A program made the translations under genes and the position numbers. Of a stretch of 38,264 nt of DNA, positions 17,737-27,910 are shown piece by piece; positions within the stretch are counted from its first letter, which is position 1, and every line of letters begins with the position of its first letter. The stretch is from Enterovibrio nigricans DSM 22720. GTDB taxonomy: Bacteria; Pseudomonadota; Gammaproteobacteria; Enterobacterales; Vibrionaceae. The stretch is from NCBI RefSeq assembly GCF_900167155.1, contig NZ_FUXU01000042.1, forward strand, positions 1 to 38,264. The letters are read 5' to 3'. The notes beneath the pieces were generated by a model. The model searched no databases. It saw nothing but the letters and a program-made list of their open reading frames with translations, and had not been told where the DNA came from.

Positions 17737-17955
17737 TTAAAGCGCTACAACGTTTGCAGCTTGAGGGCCTTTTTGGCCTTGCTCAACTTCGAAAGAAACT
17801 TTTTGGCCTTCAGAAAGAGTTTTAAATCCTTCAGAAGCAATTGCACGGAAGTGTACAAACACATCAGCGCCACCATTGTCTTGAGAGATAAAGCCAAAAC
17901 CTTTCTCTTCGTTAAACCATTTTACTAGACCAGTTGCTTTATTTGAATTAGACAT
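17737..17955 (-). CDS. Cold-shock protein (CspA family)
   Basis: A 72-residue single-stranded nucleic-acid chaperone. The RNP1 motif KGFGFI and RNP2 DVFVHF are intact, with [12 protein letters not shown] in the usual place and the conserved C-terminal GPQAANV. Such proteins melt RNA structures at low temperature or in stationary phase. The ribosome site GGGA lies just upstream of ATG 17953-17955. A long AT-rich leader region precedes it (17956-18110), as in cold-induced csp genes, but I cannot assign a cold-shock box with confidence. Which csp paralogue it is cannot be told from this sequence. Confidence 0.9.
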   Translation of the reverse strand: MSNSNKATGLVKWFNEEKGFGFISQDNGGADVFVHFRAIASEGFKTLSEGQKVSFEVEQGQKGPQAANVVAL

Positions 17956-18289
17956 TATGTGTCCCTTATATAAAATTAAATTAATCGCGATTAATATGCG
18001 ATGCGCTGAAAGCTGGAATTATTTAATGTTTTGATTAAGCTAAGGGAAACACTGAGGATTGCAACAATTACGAAGATATTCTGAGGGTTTTACTTTTACT
18101 ATATTTTTTCATTTAATAACTCTGAACAACAGAGCGACGCCATTATTGAGCGAAATAATGGTTATGTAAAGCCATTTTTTGAATTAAATTAAGAGATTGA
18201 TATAAGCTTATGAATTTAATGGGTTTTTATTGGTTTGTTTTTTGGGGGTGAGGAGAAGATATGGCGCCTTTCTTCTTTTGTACATATGC
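17956..18289. other. Leader and spacer between csp and gor
   Basis: AT-rich DNA holding the promoter and leader of the leftward csp gene. Short inverted repeats such as TTAATCGCGATTAA (17982-17995) lie about 30 bases upstream of the csp start and could shape the leader RNA. No other gene is supported: a plus-strand frame from 18235 runs antisense into gor. Confidence 0.4.
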
Positions 18290-18315
18290 AAAAAAGGCCT
18301 GCTAATTGCAGACCT
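18290..18315 (-). terminator. gor terminator
   Basis: On the minus strand AGGTCTGC-AATTA-GCAGGCCT (one G-T pair) is followed by TTTTT; plus coordinates 18295-18302 and 18308-18315. It lies about 90 bases after the gor stop. Confidence 0.8.
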
Positions 18316-18402
18316 ACTTTTCGTGTCTATTTGACGTTGAATTTTCAAAATCGGTGTCTTCGCGCTCCGTTACAATCTAATCGGTGCGCAAAGGAACGAC
18401 CG

Positions 18403-19758
18403 TTATCTCATCGTCACGAATTCCTCAGAACCCGTAGGGTGTATCGCAACTACGCTGTCAAAATCCGCTTTGGTTGCGCCCATTTTCATTGCAACACCGA
18501 AGCCTTGGATCATTTCATCAACGGCAAAGCCGATGCCGTGTAGACCAACGACGGTTTCTTCTTCACCTGCGCACACCAGCTTCATCTTACATGGCTGACG
18601 GTGTTGGGTAACAGCTGTGTACATTGCTGTGAAACCGGATGTGTAAACCTTCACGTTATCTTCGCCGTATTGCGCCTTCGCTTCTTGTTCCGTCAAGCCA
18701 ATGGTGCCGATTGGTGGGTGGCTGAACACCACTGTTGGGATCAGTGTATAGTCCATCTTCGCGGTAGTTTTACCATTGAACAGGCGCTCTGACAGTTGAC
18801 GACCAGCCTTAACCGCAACAGGTGTCAGCTCAACACCACCTTCCATGATGTCACCGACACAGTAAACCCCAGGCACATTAGTGTTCTGGTATTCATCCAC
18901 CTTGATGTAGCCGCGATCGTTCGTCTCAACGCCGGCTGCCGCTAAGTTGATTTTGTCAGTGGTTGGGTGACGGCCGATTGCCCAGATCAGCACATCGGTG
19001 TTGTGGCTTGCGCCGCTTTCAAAATGCAGTGTCAGCGTGCCGTCGGCTTCTTTCACCACTTCTTTTGGCACAGAGTAGTTGTGCAGGCTTGGGCCTTCTT
19101 TTGCCATTACTTCAACCAGCGTATCGACAATCATTGGGTCGAAGGTGCGAAGCGGGGTTTCTTTACGCACGAACAGGTGCGTATCGGTACCTAGCGCATT
19201 CAATACACCTGCAATCTCCACCGCGATGTAACCTGCACCCACAACGGCAACACGTTTTGGCTGCTCGTTTAGTTCGAAGAAGCCGTTCGAATCAATGCCG
19301 TGCTCTGCACCTGGAATATTCGGAATAGTAGGCGCGCCGCCGACGGCGATCAGTATGTTGTCGGCGGTGTACTGCTCTCCATCTACTTCTACGGTTTTCG
19401 CATCAACAAAGGTTCCGAAGCCTTCAATTACTTCGATGTTGTTCTTGCCCAGTACATTCTCATACGCGGTGTGGATGCGACCGATGTAGGCTTCACGGTT
19501 TTCAACCAATTTCGCCCAGTCAAAGTTGTTCAACGTGGTATTAAAGCCGTAATCAGGGCCATACATTTTGATTGCCTCTGCAATCTGAGCGCCGTGCCAC
19601 ATGACTTTCTTTGGCACACAGCCAACGTTGACACACGTGCCGCCGAGGTGGCGCGCTTCAATTAACGCGACCTTCGCACCGTACATAGACGCACGGTTTG
19701 CTGAGGCAATACCGCCGCTACCGCCGCCGATACAAATATAATCAAAATGCTTGGCCAT
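18403..19758 (-). CDS. gor: Glutathione reductase
   Basis: A 451-residue FAD enzyme that reduces glutathione disulphide with NADPH in the cytoplasm. N-terminal FAD motif [13 protein letters not shown] (about 11-23), redox-active disulphide [13 protein letters not shown] (Cys42, Cys47), NADPH-binding [11 protein letters not shown], second FAD motif [16 protein letters not shown], and catalytic His440-Glu445 in IHPTGSEE. I chose ATG 19756-19758 ([13 protein letters not shown]) because GGAG lies six to seven bases upstream; an in-frame ATG twelve bases earlier would put that site inside the gene. Length matches E. coli Gor (450). It follows rlmJ on the same strand with a 90-base gap, as in E. 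coli synteny. Confidence 0.95.
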   Translation of the reverse strand: MAKHFDYICIGGGSGGIASANRASMYGAKVALIEARHLGGTCVNVGCVPKKVMWHGAQIAEAIKMYGPDYGFNTTLNNFDWAKLVENREAYIGRIHTAYENVLGKNNIEVIEGFGTFVDAKTVEVDGEQYTADNILIAVGGAPTIPNIPGAEHGIDSNGFFELNEQPKRVAVVGAGYIAVEIAGVLNALGTDTHLFVRKETPLRTFDPMIVDTLVEVMAKEGPSLHNYSVPKEVVKEADGTLTLHFESGASHNTDVLIWAIGRHPTTDKINLAAAGVETNDRGYIKVDEYQNTNVPGVYCVGDIMEGGVELTPVAVKAGRQLSERLFNGKTTAKMDYTLIPTVVFSHPPIGTIGLTEQEAKAQYGEDNVKVYTSGFTAMYTAVTQHRQPCKMKLVCAGEEETVVGLHGIGFAVDEMIQGFGVAMKMGATKADFDSVVAIHPTGSEEFVTMR

Positions 19759-19848
19759 GATTTTCTCCATGTTTTTTAATTTTTATTCCCGTTGAGCGGG
19801 GATACGTTAGCATCCCCACATAGTATCAGACCTTTATTCGTCTGCCTC

Positions 19849-20688
19849 TTATTCAGGCACAACCCACTCGACAAGGTGGTGACCGGTATTCGGTGCGATC
19901 ACTGACTGCAGCCATGGCAGGACTTTCTTCATCTGTTGCTCTAGCTTCCAAGGTGGGTTGATAACAATCATGCCGGAAGCCGTCATGCCACGCTCTTCGC
20001 TATCTGGTGCGACGCCTAATTCAATCTGAAGAATTTTTCGCACCCCAAGTTTTTCCAAACCTTTGGTGATCAAATCAACGTTCTTACGGTAAACGACCGG
20101 ATACCAGATTGCATACGTACCCGTTTCCCAGCGCGCGATGCTTTCTTCAATCGCATCCACCACGTCTTGGTATTCGTGTTTTAGTTCATACGGAGGGTCA
20201 ATCAACACCACGCCACGACGTTCTTTGGGTGGGAGACTGGCTTTCAGGCGCGCGTAGCCGTCTTCTTTGTGCATTTTCACCTGACGGTCACCGCGAAACT
20301 CTTGCAGTAGCAACGGAAAATCACTTGGGTGAAGTTCGGTGAAAATGGCGCGGTCTTGATCTCGCAACAGATTGCGGCCCACGCGTGGAGATCCAGGGTA
20401 GTAGCGCAGCGCGTCACCTTGATTCAGTGATTTGATCGTGTTGACGTAGGGGGCGATTTCTTCTGGAATATCGTCTCGCTCCCAAATCAGACCGATGCCT
20501 TCTTTGTATTCGCCGGTTTTCTCCGCGCGTTCATCTGACAAATCATAACGACCTGCACCGCTGTGGGTGTCGTGGTATACAAACGCTTTATCCTTTTGCT
20601 TTAGCGATTCAATGATAAGGCTTTGCACGATGTGTTTAACCACATCCGCATGGTTGCCAGCGTGAAAGCTGTGGCGATAACTGAGCAT
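19849..20688 (-). CDS. rlmJ: 23S rRNA (adenine2030-N6)-methyltransferase RlmJ
   Basis: A 279-residue SAM-dependent methyltransferase modifying A2030 of 23S rRNA. I chose ATG 20686-20688 because it gives the family N-terminus MLSYRHSFHAGNHADVVKH; the longer open frame runs through the promoter region of prlC. Visible motifs are DTHSGAGRYDL (SAM site), VVLIDPPYE (catalytic DPPY) and GMIVINPPW near the C-terminus. Length equals E. coli RlmJ (280). Its partner genes gor and prlC flank it as in E. coli. Confidence 0.93.
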   Translation of the reverse strand: MLSYRHSFHAGNHADVVKHIVQSLIIESLKQKDKAFVYHDTHSGAGRYDLSDERAEKTGEYKEGIGLIWERDDIPEEIAPYVNTIKSLNQGDALRYYPGSPRVGRNLLRDQDRAIFTELHPSDFPLLLQEFRGDRQVKMHKEDGYARLKASLPPKERRGVVLIDPPYELKHEYQDVVDAIEESIARWETGTYAIWYPVVYRKNVDLITKGLEKLGVRKILQIELGVAPDSEERGMTASGMIVINPPWKLEQQMKKVLPWLQSVIAPNTGHHLVEWVVPE

Positions 20689-20809
20689 GGTGAGACCTGC
20701 AGAAAAACATTTAAAAAAGTAGTGAGCATTATCGCTTATTGAGAGGAGATCCCCAAGCAACGTGAACGTAAGTTGTTTCGGCTTGGTTAGCGATATTGAT
20801 GGCTGAGCA

Positions 20810-20838
20810 TTGAAAACGTGCCAATATGCCGCCATAAA
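20810..20838 (+). promoter_or_regulatory. Candidate prlC promoter
   Basis: TTGAAA (20810-20815) and CATAAA (20833-20838) with a 17-base spacer, about 30 bases before the prlC start. The -10 is a moderate match, so this is tentative. The rlmJ promoter must lie in the same 180-base divergent gap, but I cannot place it. Confidence 0.35.
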
Positions 20839-20870
20839 TACAAAGTCTGAGAAATTTAAAGGAACTGACA

Positions 20871-22913
20871 ATGTCCAACCCGCTGTTAACGTTTACTGAT
20901 TTGCCTCCTTTTTCTGAAATCAAACCGGAGCACGTTCAGCCTGCGGTTGAGCAGGCGATTGCGGATTGCCGTACGGCGATTGAAGCTGTGCTTGAAAACA
21001 ATACAGATCCGAGCTGGGACAGCATTTGTGCGCCGCTGGCAGACAGTGACGATCGCTTGAGTCGCATTTGGTCGCCAATCGGCCACATGAACGCAGTGTT
21101 GAACAGCAAAGCGCTGCGCGAAGCTTATGAAGCGTGTCTGCCGATGCTGTCTGATTACTCGACATGGGTTGGTCAACATAAGCCGCTTTATGATGCGTAT
21201 AAAGCAATCAAAGCGCGTGATGATTTCCACCTGCTAACACTGGCACAACAAAAGACCATCACAGACTCGCTACGTGACTTTGAATTATCAGGCATTGGTT
21301 TGGCGCCAAAAGAGCAGCATCGTTTTGGTGAGATCAGCAAGCGCCTGTCGGAGCTATCCTCAAATTTCTCTAACAACGTACTGGATGCCACCATGGGGTG
21401 GAGCAAACTCATTTCTGATGTTGCTGACTTGGCAGGTATGCCAGAGTCAGCATTGGCTGCGGCACAAGCGCAAGCAGAAGATAAAGAGCAGAATGGCTAT
21501 CTGCTGACATTGGATATTCCGTCTTACCTGCCAGTGATGACTTACTGTGATAACCGCGAACTTCGCCGTGAAATGTACGAAGCGTATACCACGCGTGCAT
21601 CCGACCGCGGTCCAAATGCGGGCACGTGGGATAATACTGACCTCATCAATGAAACCCTGCTACTGAAAAATGAAATAGCCCGTTTACTGGGTTTTGCTAC
21701 ATACAGTGAATTGTCATTGGCGACCAAGATGGCGACATCTACCGAGCAGGTGATGACCTTCCTGAACGAGATGGCGGAAAAAGCGCGCCCGCAAGGCGAA
21801 AAAGAGTTTGCTGCACTCAAGCAGTTTGCGAAAGACAACTTCAATGTTGAAGAACTTGAACCTTGGGATGTAGGCTACTACGCCGAGAAGCTCAAGCAAC
21901 ACCAGTTCAGCATTTCGGATGAAGAGCTGCGTCCTTATTTCCCAGAAGATCGTGCGGTGTCAGGCTTGTTTGAAGTGCTCAAACGCGTATTTGGCATGGA
22001 TGTAAAACGCCGTGAAGGTGTGGATGTTTGGCATGAGTCTGTGTCGTTCTATGACATTTTTGATGCAAACGGTGAGCTGCGTGGCAGCTTCTACCTTGAT
22101 TTGTACGCGAGGGAACACAAACGTGGTGGTGCGTGGATGGATGAGTGTCGAGTACGTCGTGTAACCGACTCTGGCGAGGTGCAAGCACCGGTCGCGTACT
22201 TGACCTGTAACTTCAACAAGCCTGTGGGTGGTAAGCCTGCACTGTTTACTCACGATGAAGTGGTCACTCTTTTCCATGAGTTTGGTCACGGTATTCATCA
22301 CATGCTGACCAAAGTTGATATCTCGTCGGTATCGGGCATCAACGGTGTGCCTTGGGATGCGGTTGAACTGCCAAGTCAGTTCATGGAAAACTGGTGCTGG
22401 CAGGAAGAAGCGCTAGCGTTTATCTCCGGCCACTACGAAACGGGCGAACCTTTACCAAAAGACATGCTGGACAAGATGCTGGCAGCGAAAAACTACAATT
22501 CAGCCATGGGCATGTTGCGTCAGTTGGAATTCAGCATGTTTGATTTCACCCTGTTCACGCGCTTTGACCCAGAAGAGGGCGCAAAGGTGTTGGAAACATT
22601 GGCCGATGTAAAAAGCCGTGTGGCGGTTGTTTCCTCTCCAGAATGGAACCGTTTCCCGCATTCGTTTAGCCATATTTTTGCGGGTGGCTACAGCGCGGGC
22701 TACTACAGCTACCTGTGGGCGGAAGTGCTGTCTTCGGATGCGTTCAGTCGCTTTGAAGAAGAAGGTATCTTTAACACTGAGACAGGTAAGTCATTCCTAG
22801 AGAATATTCTTGAGCGTGGCGGCAGTGAAGAGCCTATGGAACTGTTCAAACGCTTCCGTGGCCGTGAACCATCACCGGATGCATTGCTACGCCATAGTGG
22901 GATTGGCATCTAA
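20871..22913 (+). CDS. prlC: Oligopeptidase A
   Basis: A 680-residue M3-family zinc metallopeptidase in the cytoplasm that degrades oligopeptides, including cleaved signal peptides. The zinc site is H469-E470-F-G-H473 within FHEFGHGIHHML, and the third ligand Glu is probably in the downstream PSQFMENW region. N-terminal helical domain starts TDLPPFSEIKPEHVQPAVEQAI, the family signature. Length is identical to E. coli PrlC (680). Ribosome site AAGGA precedes ATG 20871. It is divergent from rlmJ, and imported dipeptides and peptide turnover are thus both encoded in this window, though as separate units. Confidence 0.95.
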   Translation: MSNPLLTFTDLPPFSEIKPEHVQPAVEQAIADCRTAIEAVLENNTDPSWDSICAPLADSDDRLSRIWSPIGHMNAVLNSKALREAYEACLPMLSDYSTWVGQHKPLYDAYKAIKARDDFHLLTLAQQKTITDSLRDFELSGIGLAPKEQHRFGEISKRLSELSSNFSNNVLDATMGWSKLISDVADLAGMPESALAAAQAQAEDKEQNGYLLTLDIPSYLPVMTYCDNRELRREMYEAYTTRASDRGPNAGTWDNTDLINETLLLKNEIARLLGFATYSELSLATKMATSTEQVMTFLNEMAEKARPQGEKEFAALKQFAKDNFNVEELEPWDVGYYAEKLKQHQFSISDEELRPYFPEDRAVSGLFEVLKRVFGMDVKRREGVDVWHESVSFYDIFDANGELRGSFYLDLYAREHKRGGAWMDECRVRRVTDSGEVQAPVAYLTCNFNKPVGGKPALFTHDEVVTLFHEFGHGIHHMLTKVDISSVSGINGVPWDAVELPSQFMENWCWQEEALAFISGHYETGEPLPKDMLDKMLAAKNYNSAMGMLRQLEFSMFDFTLFTRFDPEEGAKVLETLADVKSRVAVVSSPEWNRFPHSFSHIFAGGYSAGYYSYLWAEVLSSDAFSRFEEEGIFNTETGKSFLENILERGGSEEPMELFKRFRGREPSPDALLRHSGIGI

Positions 22914-22926
22914 GCCTTATACGTCA

Positions 22927-22962
22927 CACAAAAAAAGCACGCCTTGGCGTGCTTTTTTTGTG
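22927..22962 (+). terminator. Bidirectional terminator between prlC and gppA
   Basis: A perfect 17-base inverted repeat, 22927-22943 and 22946-22962, made of CACAAAAAAAGCACGCC and its complement with a two-base spacer. The GC core is flanked by A7 and T7 runs, so it stops both convergent genes. Confidence 0.93.
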
Positions 22963-22978
22963 TTCACTGAAAGCGGAC

Positions 22979-24463
22979 TCACGCTTGGATTGTCAGCGGC
23001 CAGTAGTTGTCGCTTTGACGCTGCTCTTCGAGTGTCAGCTCGTTGGTCATTAAAGCATTGCCTTCCAACCAGCCTTTTTCCAAGTTCAATGTCAGTACGT
23101 CGTCTTTTGCATCCAATTGGAATGTCGGAATAGCCTCTTTCTCTCGGCGATGACAGAGAATAACCGACAATCGCAACAGACGCAGAAGACGGTTAGCACT
23201 TGTCGACGACAAGGCATTTTGCCCGCTGATCGGCACCAGTTGTTCGCGATAGTGGCGTACCATTTCTGCCAGTAACTGTTTCTGCGCCAGCGTGAAGCCG
23301 GGAAGATCGAGATGGTTCAGCAAGTAAGCGGCATGTTCACCGTCGCGTTTGAAGCCTAGCGTAATGCCTATTTCGTGAAAGGCTGCCGCCGCCGCTAAAA
23401 GTGTAGGTGCGACGGGCTCTTTCACCCAACCATCACCGCATTGCGCAAGCAAAGACAATGCGGTTTGTGCCACATTGTCAGCATGCGTTGTGTCGAGCTG
23501 AAAGCGCGACTGTATGCTTAGAATGGTACGCTGACGAATATCCTGCTGCTGCATTGTATCCATCATGCCATACACCAAGCCTTCGCGCAGTGCACCGCCA
23601 GCCAAGGTCATGGATTCTATGCCTAGTTCTTCAAAGATAGCGATCAGAATAGAGAGACCACTTGGAAACACTAGTGCACGCTCAAGTGTCAGGCCGTCGA
23701 TATCAAGCTCTTCCACCTGACCAAAGCCAATGGCTTGTTTGCGAAGACGATGGAGTTTCGCCAAGGTGATGGTTTCATCCATGCCTTGAGTGACCATGAT
23801 CTCCTGCAGCGCCTGCACTGTCCCACTGGCACCCACACACATTTCCCAGCCTAACTCCCGATACTGTTTGATCATCGGTGCGAGTACTGCTTTTGCGCCG
23901 TTGACTGCACGTTGAAAGCTAGCGTCTGTGAGTGATCGGTCTTTGAAGTGTTTTTCCAGCCAGGTAACGCAACCCATATCAAGGCTGGTCAAAGCTGCAG
24001 CGTCAAAGCCTTTACCGATGATGATTTCGGTACTGGCTCCACCAATATCCACTACCAGACGTTTACCTTTTCCACCGGATGTATGCGCCACGCCTTGATA
24101 AATGGTGCAGGCCTCCTGCTCACCCGTAATGACGGTGATGGGGTGACCTAAAATCTGATTGGCGTTCGCGATAAAAACATCGGCGTTCTTAGCGCTGCGC
24201 AGTGCTGCTGTTGCGACAATACGGATATTGCTAGAAGGAATGTCTTGAAGCCTTTCGGCAAAAAGAGACAGACAGTCCCATCCACGCTGCATGGCGTCAT
24301 GAGACAGCATTAGGTTATCGTCTAAGCCGGAAGCGAGACGAACTTTACGTTTTATCTTTGCCAGCGTTTGTACGCTGCCCTGAACCTCTCGAACAACCAA
24401 CATGTGGAAGCTGTTCGAGCCGAGGTCAATGGCAGCGAACAGGGGCGAACGCGCGTTATCCAT
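22979..24463 (-). CDS. gppA: pppGpp 5'-phosphohydrolase / exopolyphosphatase
   Basis: A 494-residue Ppx/GppA-family enzyme that converts pppGpp to ppGpp and can act on polyphosphate. Motifs of the actin-like fold: [14 protein letters not shown] near residue 10, [12 protein letters not shown] (catalytic Glu region), [11 protein letters not shown] and [12 protein letters not shown]-terminal HD-like helical region (from about 310) follows. It starts 21 bases after rhlB on the same strand, as in E. coli, so it is probably co-transcribed with the helicase. Location argues for gppA over ppx, which usually pairs with ppk. Confidence 0.9.
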   Translation of the reverse strand: MDNARSPLFAAIDLGSNSFHMLVVREVQGSVQTLAKIKRKVRLASGLDDNLMLSHDAMQRGWDCLSLFAERLQDIPSSNIRIVATAALRSAKNADVFIANANQILGHPITVITGEQEACTIYQGVAHTSGGKGKRLVVDIGGASTEIIIGKGFDAAALTSLDMGCVTWLEKHFKDRSLTDASFQRAVNGAKAVLAPMIKQYRELGWEMCVGASGTVQALQEIMVTQGMDETITLAKLHRLRKQAIGFGQVEELDIDGLTLERALVFPSGLSILIAIFEELGIESMTLAGGALREGLVYGMMDTMQQQDIRQRTILSIQSRFQLDTTHADNVAQTALSLLAQCGDGWVKEPVAPTLLAAAAAFHEIGITLGFKRDGEHAAYLLNHLDLPGFTLAQKQLLAEMVRHYREQLVPISGQNALSSTSANRLLRLLRLSVILCHRREKEAIPTFQLDAKDDVLTLNLEKGWLEGNALMTNELTLEEQRQSDNYWPLTIQA

Positions 24464-24484
24464 GCTTGGTTACCCCTGATTGTA

Positions 24485-25786
24485 TTACGCTTTTGGTGTC
24501 GATGGGCGACGGCGACCACGGCCACGTGGTTGAGAGCCTGACGTTTTCCCTGTCGTGTTACGGCGATTGTTTACCTGACGAGGACGCTGAACCTTGATAG
24601 GTGCAGGTAGGTCAGTCATCAGTGCGTCTTGGTTGTATTCTGACATCGGGATCGCGTGAGCAATGTACTCTTCGATCGCTGGCAGGTTTACCGCATACTC
24701 TTCACAGGCAAAACTGATGGATGAGCCGCTTGCGCCAGCACGACCAGTACGGCCGATACGGTGTACATAGTCTTCGCAATCGTCAGGCAGGTCGTAGTTG
24801 AATACGTGCGTCACCTGAGGAATGTGTAGGCCACGGGCTGCAACGTCAGTTGCCACTAAGACATCGACGTTACCTTTGGTGAACTCTTCCAGAATCTTCA
24901 CACGCTTCTTCTGAGGCACGTCACCCGTCAGTAGACCCGCACGAATGTCATCGGCAGCCAGATGGCCCCAAATCTCTTCACAGCGGTGTTTGGTGTTTGC
25001 GAATACAATTGCACGCTCAGGCCATTCTTCTTCAATCAAGGTTTGAAGCAGTTGCATCTTGTCGGTGTTCGATGGGTAGAACAGCTCTTCTTTGATGCGG
25101 TGACCGGTTTTTTGCTCTGGTTCGACAACCACGTGCTCTGGGTTGGTCATGTGTTCGAATGCCAACTCTTGAACGCGGTAAGACAGCGTGGCAGAAAACA
25201 GCATATTGAGACGATCAGCAGGCGCAGGCATGCGACGGAACAAAAAGCGAATGTCTTTGATAAAGCCCAGGTCGAACATACGATCGGCTTCATCGAGAAC
25301 AACAACTTGGATTGAACGCAGATTGATCACGCGTTGTTTGTAGAAGTCGATAATGCGACCGCAGGTGCCGATAAGAATATCAACGCCGTTGTCCAGCACT
25401 TCTTTTTGCTTTTCGTAAGCTTCACCACCGTAAGCAAGGCCTGCGGTCAGTGAGGTTGAGGCTAGCAACGGAGCAGCGTCATTGTAGATCTGGATCGCAA
25501 GTTCGCGTGTTGGTGCCATGATGATGGCACGCGGACAGTTTGTCTTGCGGTCAGCAGGTGCTTCCGTTGTCAGCAGATGATGGAAAGTAGCAGTCAGGAA
25601 TGCCAGTGTTTTACCGGTACCCGTTTGGGCCTGTCCTGCAATGTCTTGGCCGGTGAGCAGGACCGGCAATGCCAAGGCTTGGATAGGGGTACAATTATGA
25701 AACCCTTTTTCTTCCAAACCCTTGATAACATCGGCGTGAAGTCCGAAGTCGGCAAATTTCTGCTCTGTGAGATGCGTCATTTTCAT
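24485..25786 (-). CDS. rhlB: ATP-dependent RNA helicase RhlB
   Basis: A DEAD-box helicase of about 433 residues, the RNA-unwinding subunit of the RNA degradosome. Motifs: Q motif [13 protein letters not shown], Walker [19 protein letters not shown] in [14 protein letters not shown] in LFSATLS, and [10 protein letters not shown]. The Arg-rich C-terminal tail (RGRGRRRPS) binds RNA or the degradosome in homologues. Three ATGs lie close together; I chose the middle one ([11 protein letters not shown]), closest to known RhlB N-termini. Starting at 25792 adds two residues. No strong ribosome site decides it. It is divergent from trxA. Confidence 0.93.
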   Translation of the reverse strand: MKMTHLTEQKFADFGLHADVIKGLEEKGFHNCTPIQALALPVLLTGQDIAGQAQTGTGKTLAFLTATFHHLLTTEAPADRKTNCPRAIIMAPTRELAIQIYNDAAPLLASTSLTAGLAYGGEAYEKQKEVLDNGVDILIGTCGRIIDFYKQRVINLRSIQVVVLDEADRMFDLGFIKDIRFLFRRMPAPADRLNMLFSATLSYRVQELAFEHMTNPEHVVVEPEQKTGHRIKEELFYPSNTDKMQLLQTLIEEEWPERAIVFANTKHRCEEIWGHLAADDIRAGLLTGDVPQKKRVKILEEFTKGNVDVLVATDVAARGLHIPQVTHVFNYDLPDDCEDYVHRIGRTGRAGASGSSISFACEEYAVNLPAIEEYIAHAIPMSEYNQDALMTDLPAPIKVQRPRQVNNRRNTTGKTSGSQPRGRGRRRPSTPKA

Positions 25787-25899
25787 CTGCATAGAATATC
25801 AGCTTAGGCTTGCAATACGATAGTGAATACATTCAAATAGTGCGATGATTTGCTGGTTGGTATATCACCAGTGACAAAAAATAATCATTGGAGTGAAAG

Positions 25900-26226
25900 A
25901 TGAGCGACAAGATTTTGCAGCTGACCGACGCCAGCTTCGACGCAGATGTAATTAATGCCGCAGGCCCTGTACTGGTAGATTTCTGGGCAGAGTGGTGTGG
26001 TCCATGTAAAATGATCGCCCCGATTCTTGACGAAATCGCTGAAGAATACGAAGGCAAAGTCACTATCGGTAAACTGAATATCGACCAAAACGCAGGTACA
26101 CCACCTAAATTTGGTATTCGCGGTATTCCAACACTGCTGCTTTTCAAAGACGGCGGTGTGGCAGCAACCAAGGTTGGTGCTCTGTCTAAGACTCAACTGA
26201 AAGAGTTCCTGGACGCAAACCTGTAA
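25900..26226 (+). CDS. trxA: Thioredoxin 1
   Basis: A 108-residue cytoplasmic disulphide reductase. The active site is W32-C33-G-P-C36-K, with buried D27 and W29 ([12 protein letters not shown]) and the cis-proline loop RGIPTLLLF. Length and sequence match E. coli TrxA (109). GGAG lies seven bases before ATG 25900. It has its own hairpin terminator before rho, although some read-through into rho is known in E. coli. Confidence 0.97.
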   Translation: MSDKILQLTDASFDADVINAAGPVLVDFWAEWCGPCKMIAPILDEIAEEYEGKVTIGKLNIDQNAGTPPKFGIRGIPTLLLFKDGGVAATKVGALSKTQLKEFLDANL

Positions 26227-26234
26227 TGTGATCG

Positions 26235-26270
26235 ATAAGCCGTGTACTACCTCTGACACGGCTTATTTGT
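26235..26270 (+). terminator. trxA terminator
   Basis: ATAAGCCGTGT (26235-26245) and ACACGGCTTAT (26256-26266), a perfect 11-bp stem with a ten-base loop, followed by TTGTT. It starts eight bases after the trxA stop. Confidence 0.8.
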
Positions 26271-26412
26271 TCCTACCAACTAGACACATTCCCGATCTAG
26301 TGCTAATTTATTGCACGTAAATTGTTCATCTGTTCATTTCTTGATCGCATCCGTGATTACTACATTCTAACTAAATCAGATCTCAACTTTGACTGACAAG
26401 ACACCTACCACT

Positions 26413-27678
26413 ATGAATCTTACCGAACTGAAGAATCAGGCCGTTTCCGAGCTGGTCGCTTTGGGCGAAAGCATGGGCCTTGAAAACCTTGCCCGCCTCC
26501 GTAAACAAGACATTATTTTTGCAATCCTTAAGCAACACGCGAAAGGTGGCGAAGACATCTTTGGGAACGGTGTGCTGGAAATTCTTCAGGACGGCTTCGG
26601 CTTCCTGCGCAGCGCAGACAGCTCTTACCTTGCAGGCCCTGACGATATTTACGTATCGCCGAGCCAAATCCGTCGCTTCAACCTGCGCACGGGTGACACC
26701 ATTTCAGGCAAAATTCGTCCACCGAAAGACGGTGAGCGTTACTTCGCACTGTTGAAAGTGAATGAAGTTAACCACGACAAACCTGATAATGCCCGTAACA
26801 AAATCCTGTTTGAAAACCTGACGCCTTTGCATGCAAACGAGCGCATGGTGATGGAGCGTGGTAACGGTTCAACCGAAGACATCACGGCACGTGTACTGGA
26901 TTTGGCTTCGCCAATTGGTAAAGGTCAACGTGGTCTGATTGTGGCTCCGCCAAAAGCGGGTAAAACCATACTGCTACAGAATATTGCTCAAAGCATTGCC
27001 CACAACCACCCTGAGTGTGAGTTGATGGTACTTCTGATTGACGAACGTCCAGAAGAAGTGACCGAGATGCAACGTCTGGTTAAGGGCGAAGTAATTGCAT
27101 CGACGTTCGATGAGCCAGCAAGCCGTCACGTTCAGGTTGCTGAAATGGTAATCGAAAAGGCGAAGCGTCTGGTTGAACACAAAAAAGACGTGGTAATCCT
27201 GCTGGATTCTATTACACGTCTGGCACGTGCTTATAACACTGTGGTGCCTAGCTCAGGTAAAGTTCTGACGGGTGGTGTGGATGCGAATGCACTACATCGT
27301 CCTAAGCGCTTCTTCGGTGCAGCACGTAACGTCGAGGAAGGCGGTAGCCTGACCATCATCGCGACAGCACTGGTTGATACCGGTTCTAAGATGGATGAAG
27401 TTATCTACGAAGAGTTTAAAGGTACAGGTAACATGGAACTGCACCTGTCTCGTAAGATTGCCGAGAAGCGTGTCTTCCCTGCGATTGACTTCACTCGTTC
27501 TGGTACCCGTCGTGAAGAGCTTCTGACCAAGCCTGATGAGCTACAGAGAATGTGGATCCTACGCAAAATTGTTCACCCAATGGGCGAAGCAGAAGCGATG
27601 GAATTCCTGCTTGATAAGCTTGCGATGACCAAGACCAACAATGAGTTCTTTGAAGCAATGCGTCGTCAGAAATCATAA
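26413..27678 (+). CDS. rho: Transcription termination factor Rho
   Basis: A 421-residue hexameric RNA-dependent ATPase. N-terminal [34 protein letters not shown], the cold-shock-like primary RNA-binding fold with GFGFLRS, Walker A PPKAGKT (about 179-185), [12 protein letters not shown], Walker [17 protein letters not shown], the Q loop and R loop region ([14 protein letters not shown]), and arginine finger block [11 protein letters not shown] 26413 is chosen by alignment to E. coli Rho (419 residues); the frame is open back to TTG 26389, which would add eight residues. There is no strong ribosome site. The 26271-26412 leader may hold the autoregulatory attenuation site known for rho. Confidence 0.96.
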   Translation: MNLTELKNQAVSELVALGESMGLENLARLRKQDIIFAILKQHAKGGEDIFGNGVLEILQDGFGFLRSADSSYLAGPDDIYVSPSQIRRFNLRTGDTISGKIRPPKDGERYFALLKVNEVNHDKPDNARNKILFENLTPLHANERMVMERGNGSTEDITARVLDLASPIGKGQRGLIVAPPKAGKTILLQNIAQSIAHNHPECELMVLLIDERPEEVTEMQRLVKGEVIASTFDEPASRHVQVAEMVIEKAKRLVEHKKDVVILLDSITRLARAYNTVVPSSGKVLTGGVDANALHRPKRFFGAARNVEEGGSLTIIATALVDTGSKMDEVIYEEFKGTGNMELHLSRKIAEKRVFPAIDFTRSGTRREELLTKPDELQRMWILRKIVHPMGEAEAMEFLLDKLAMTKTNNEFFEAMRRQKS

Positions 27679-27700
27679 CGACACACTTCAAGAGACAAAA

Positions 27701-27726
27701 AGCACCGTAAAAACGGTGCTTTTTTC
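27701..27726 (+). terminator. rho terminator
   Basis: AGCACCGT (27701-27708) and ACGGTGCT (27713-27720), loop AAAA, with a run of T directly after (27720-27725) and A-rich DNA before. Confidence 0.9.
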
Positions 27727-27910
27727 ATATTTGTAGATAGAACAAAACCACGTGTGATGTCTCTTATGGCGGAATGTAAGATAACGCCTTAGAAAGTTGT
27801 AACATCTGCTAACGATTCTGTTAGTTGCTAAAGGGACACGTGCGCCGCAAAATTATGGCTTACAGTAACACCGTTGGCTCAAAGGGACGAGCTGACTTAG
27901 GATTTCTAGG

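Noticed and set aside
18235-18543. Plus-strand 102-codon frame running into gor
   Set aside because: It overlaps the gor terminator and the gor coding strand and has no recognisable protein features.
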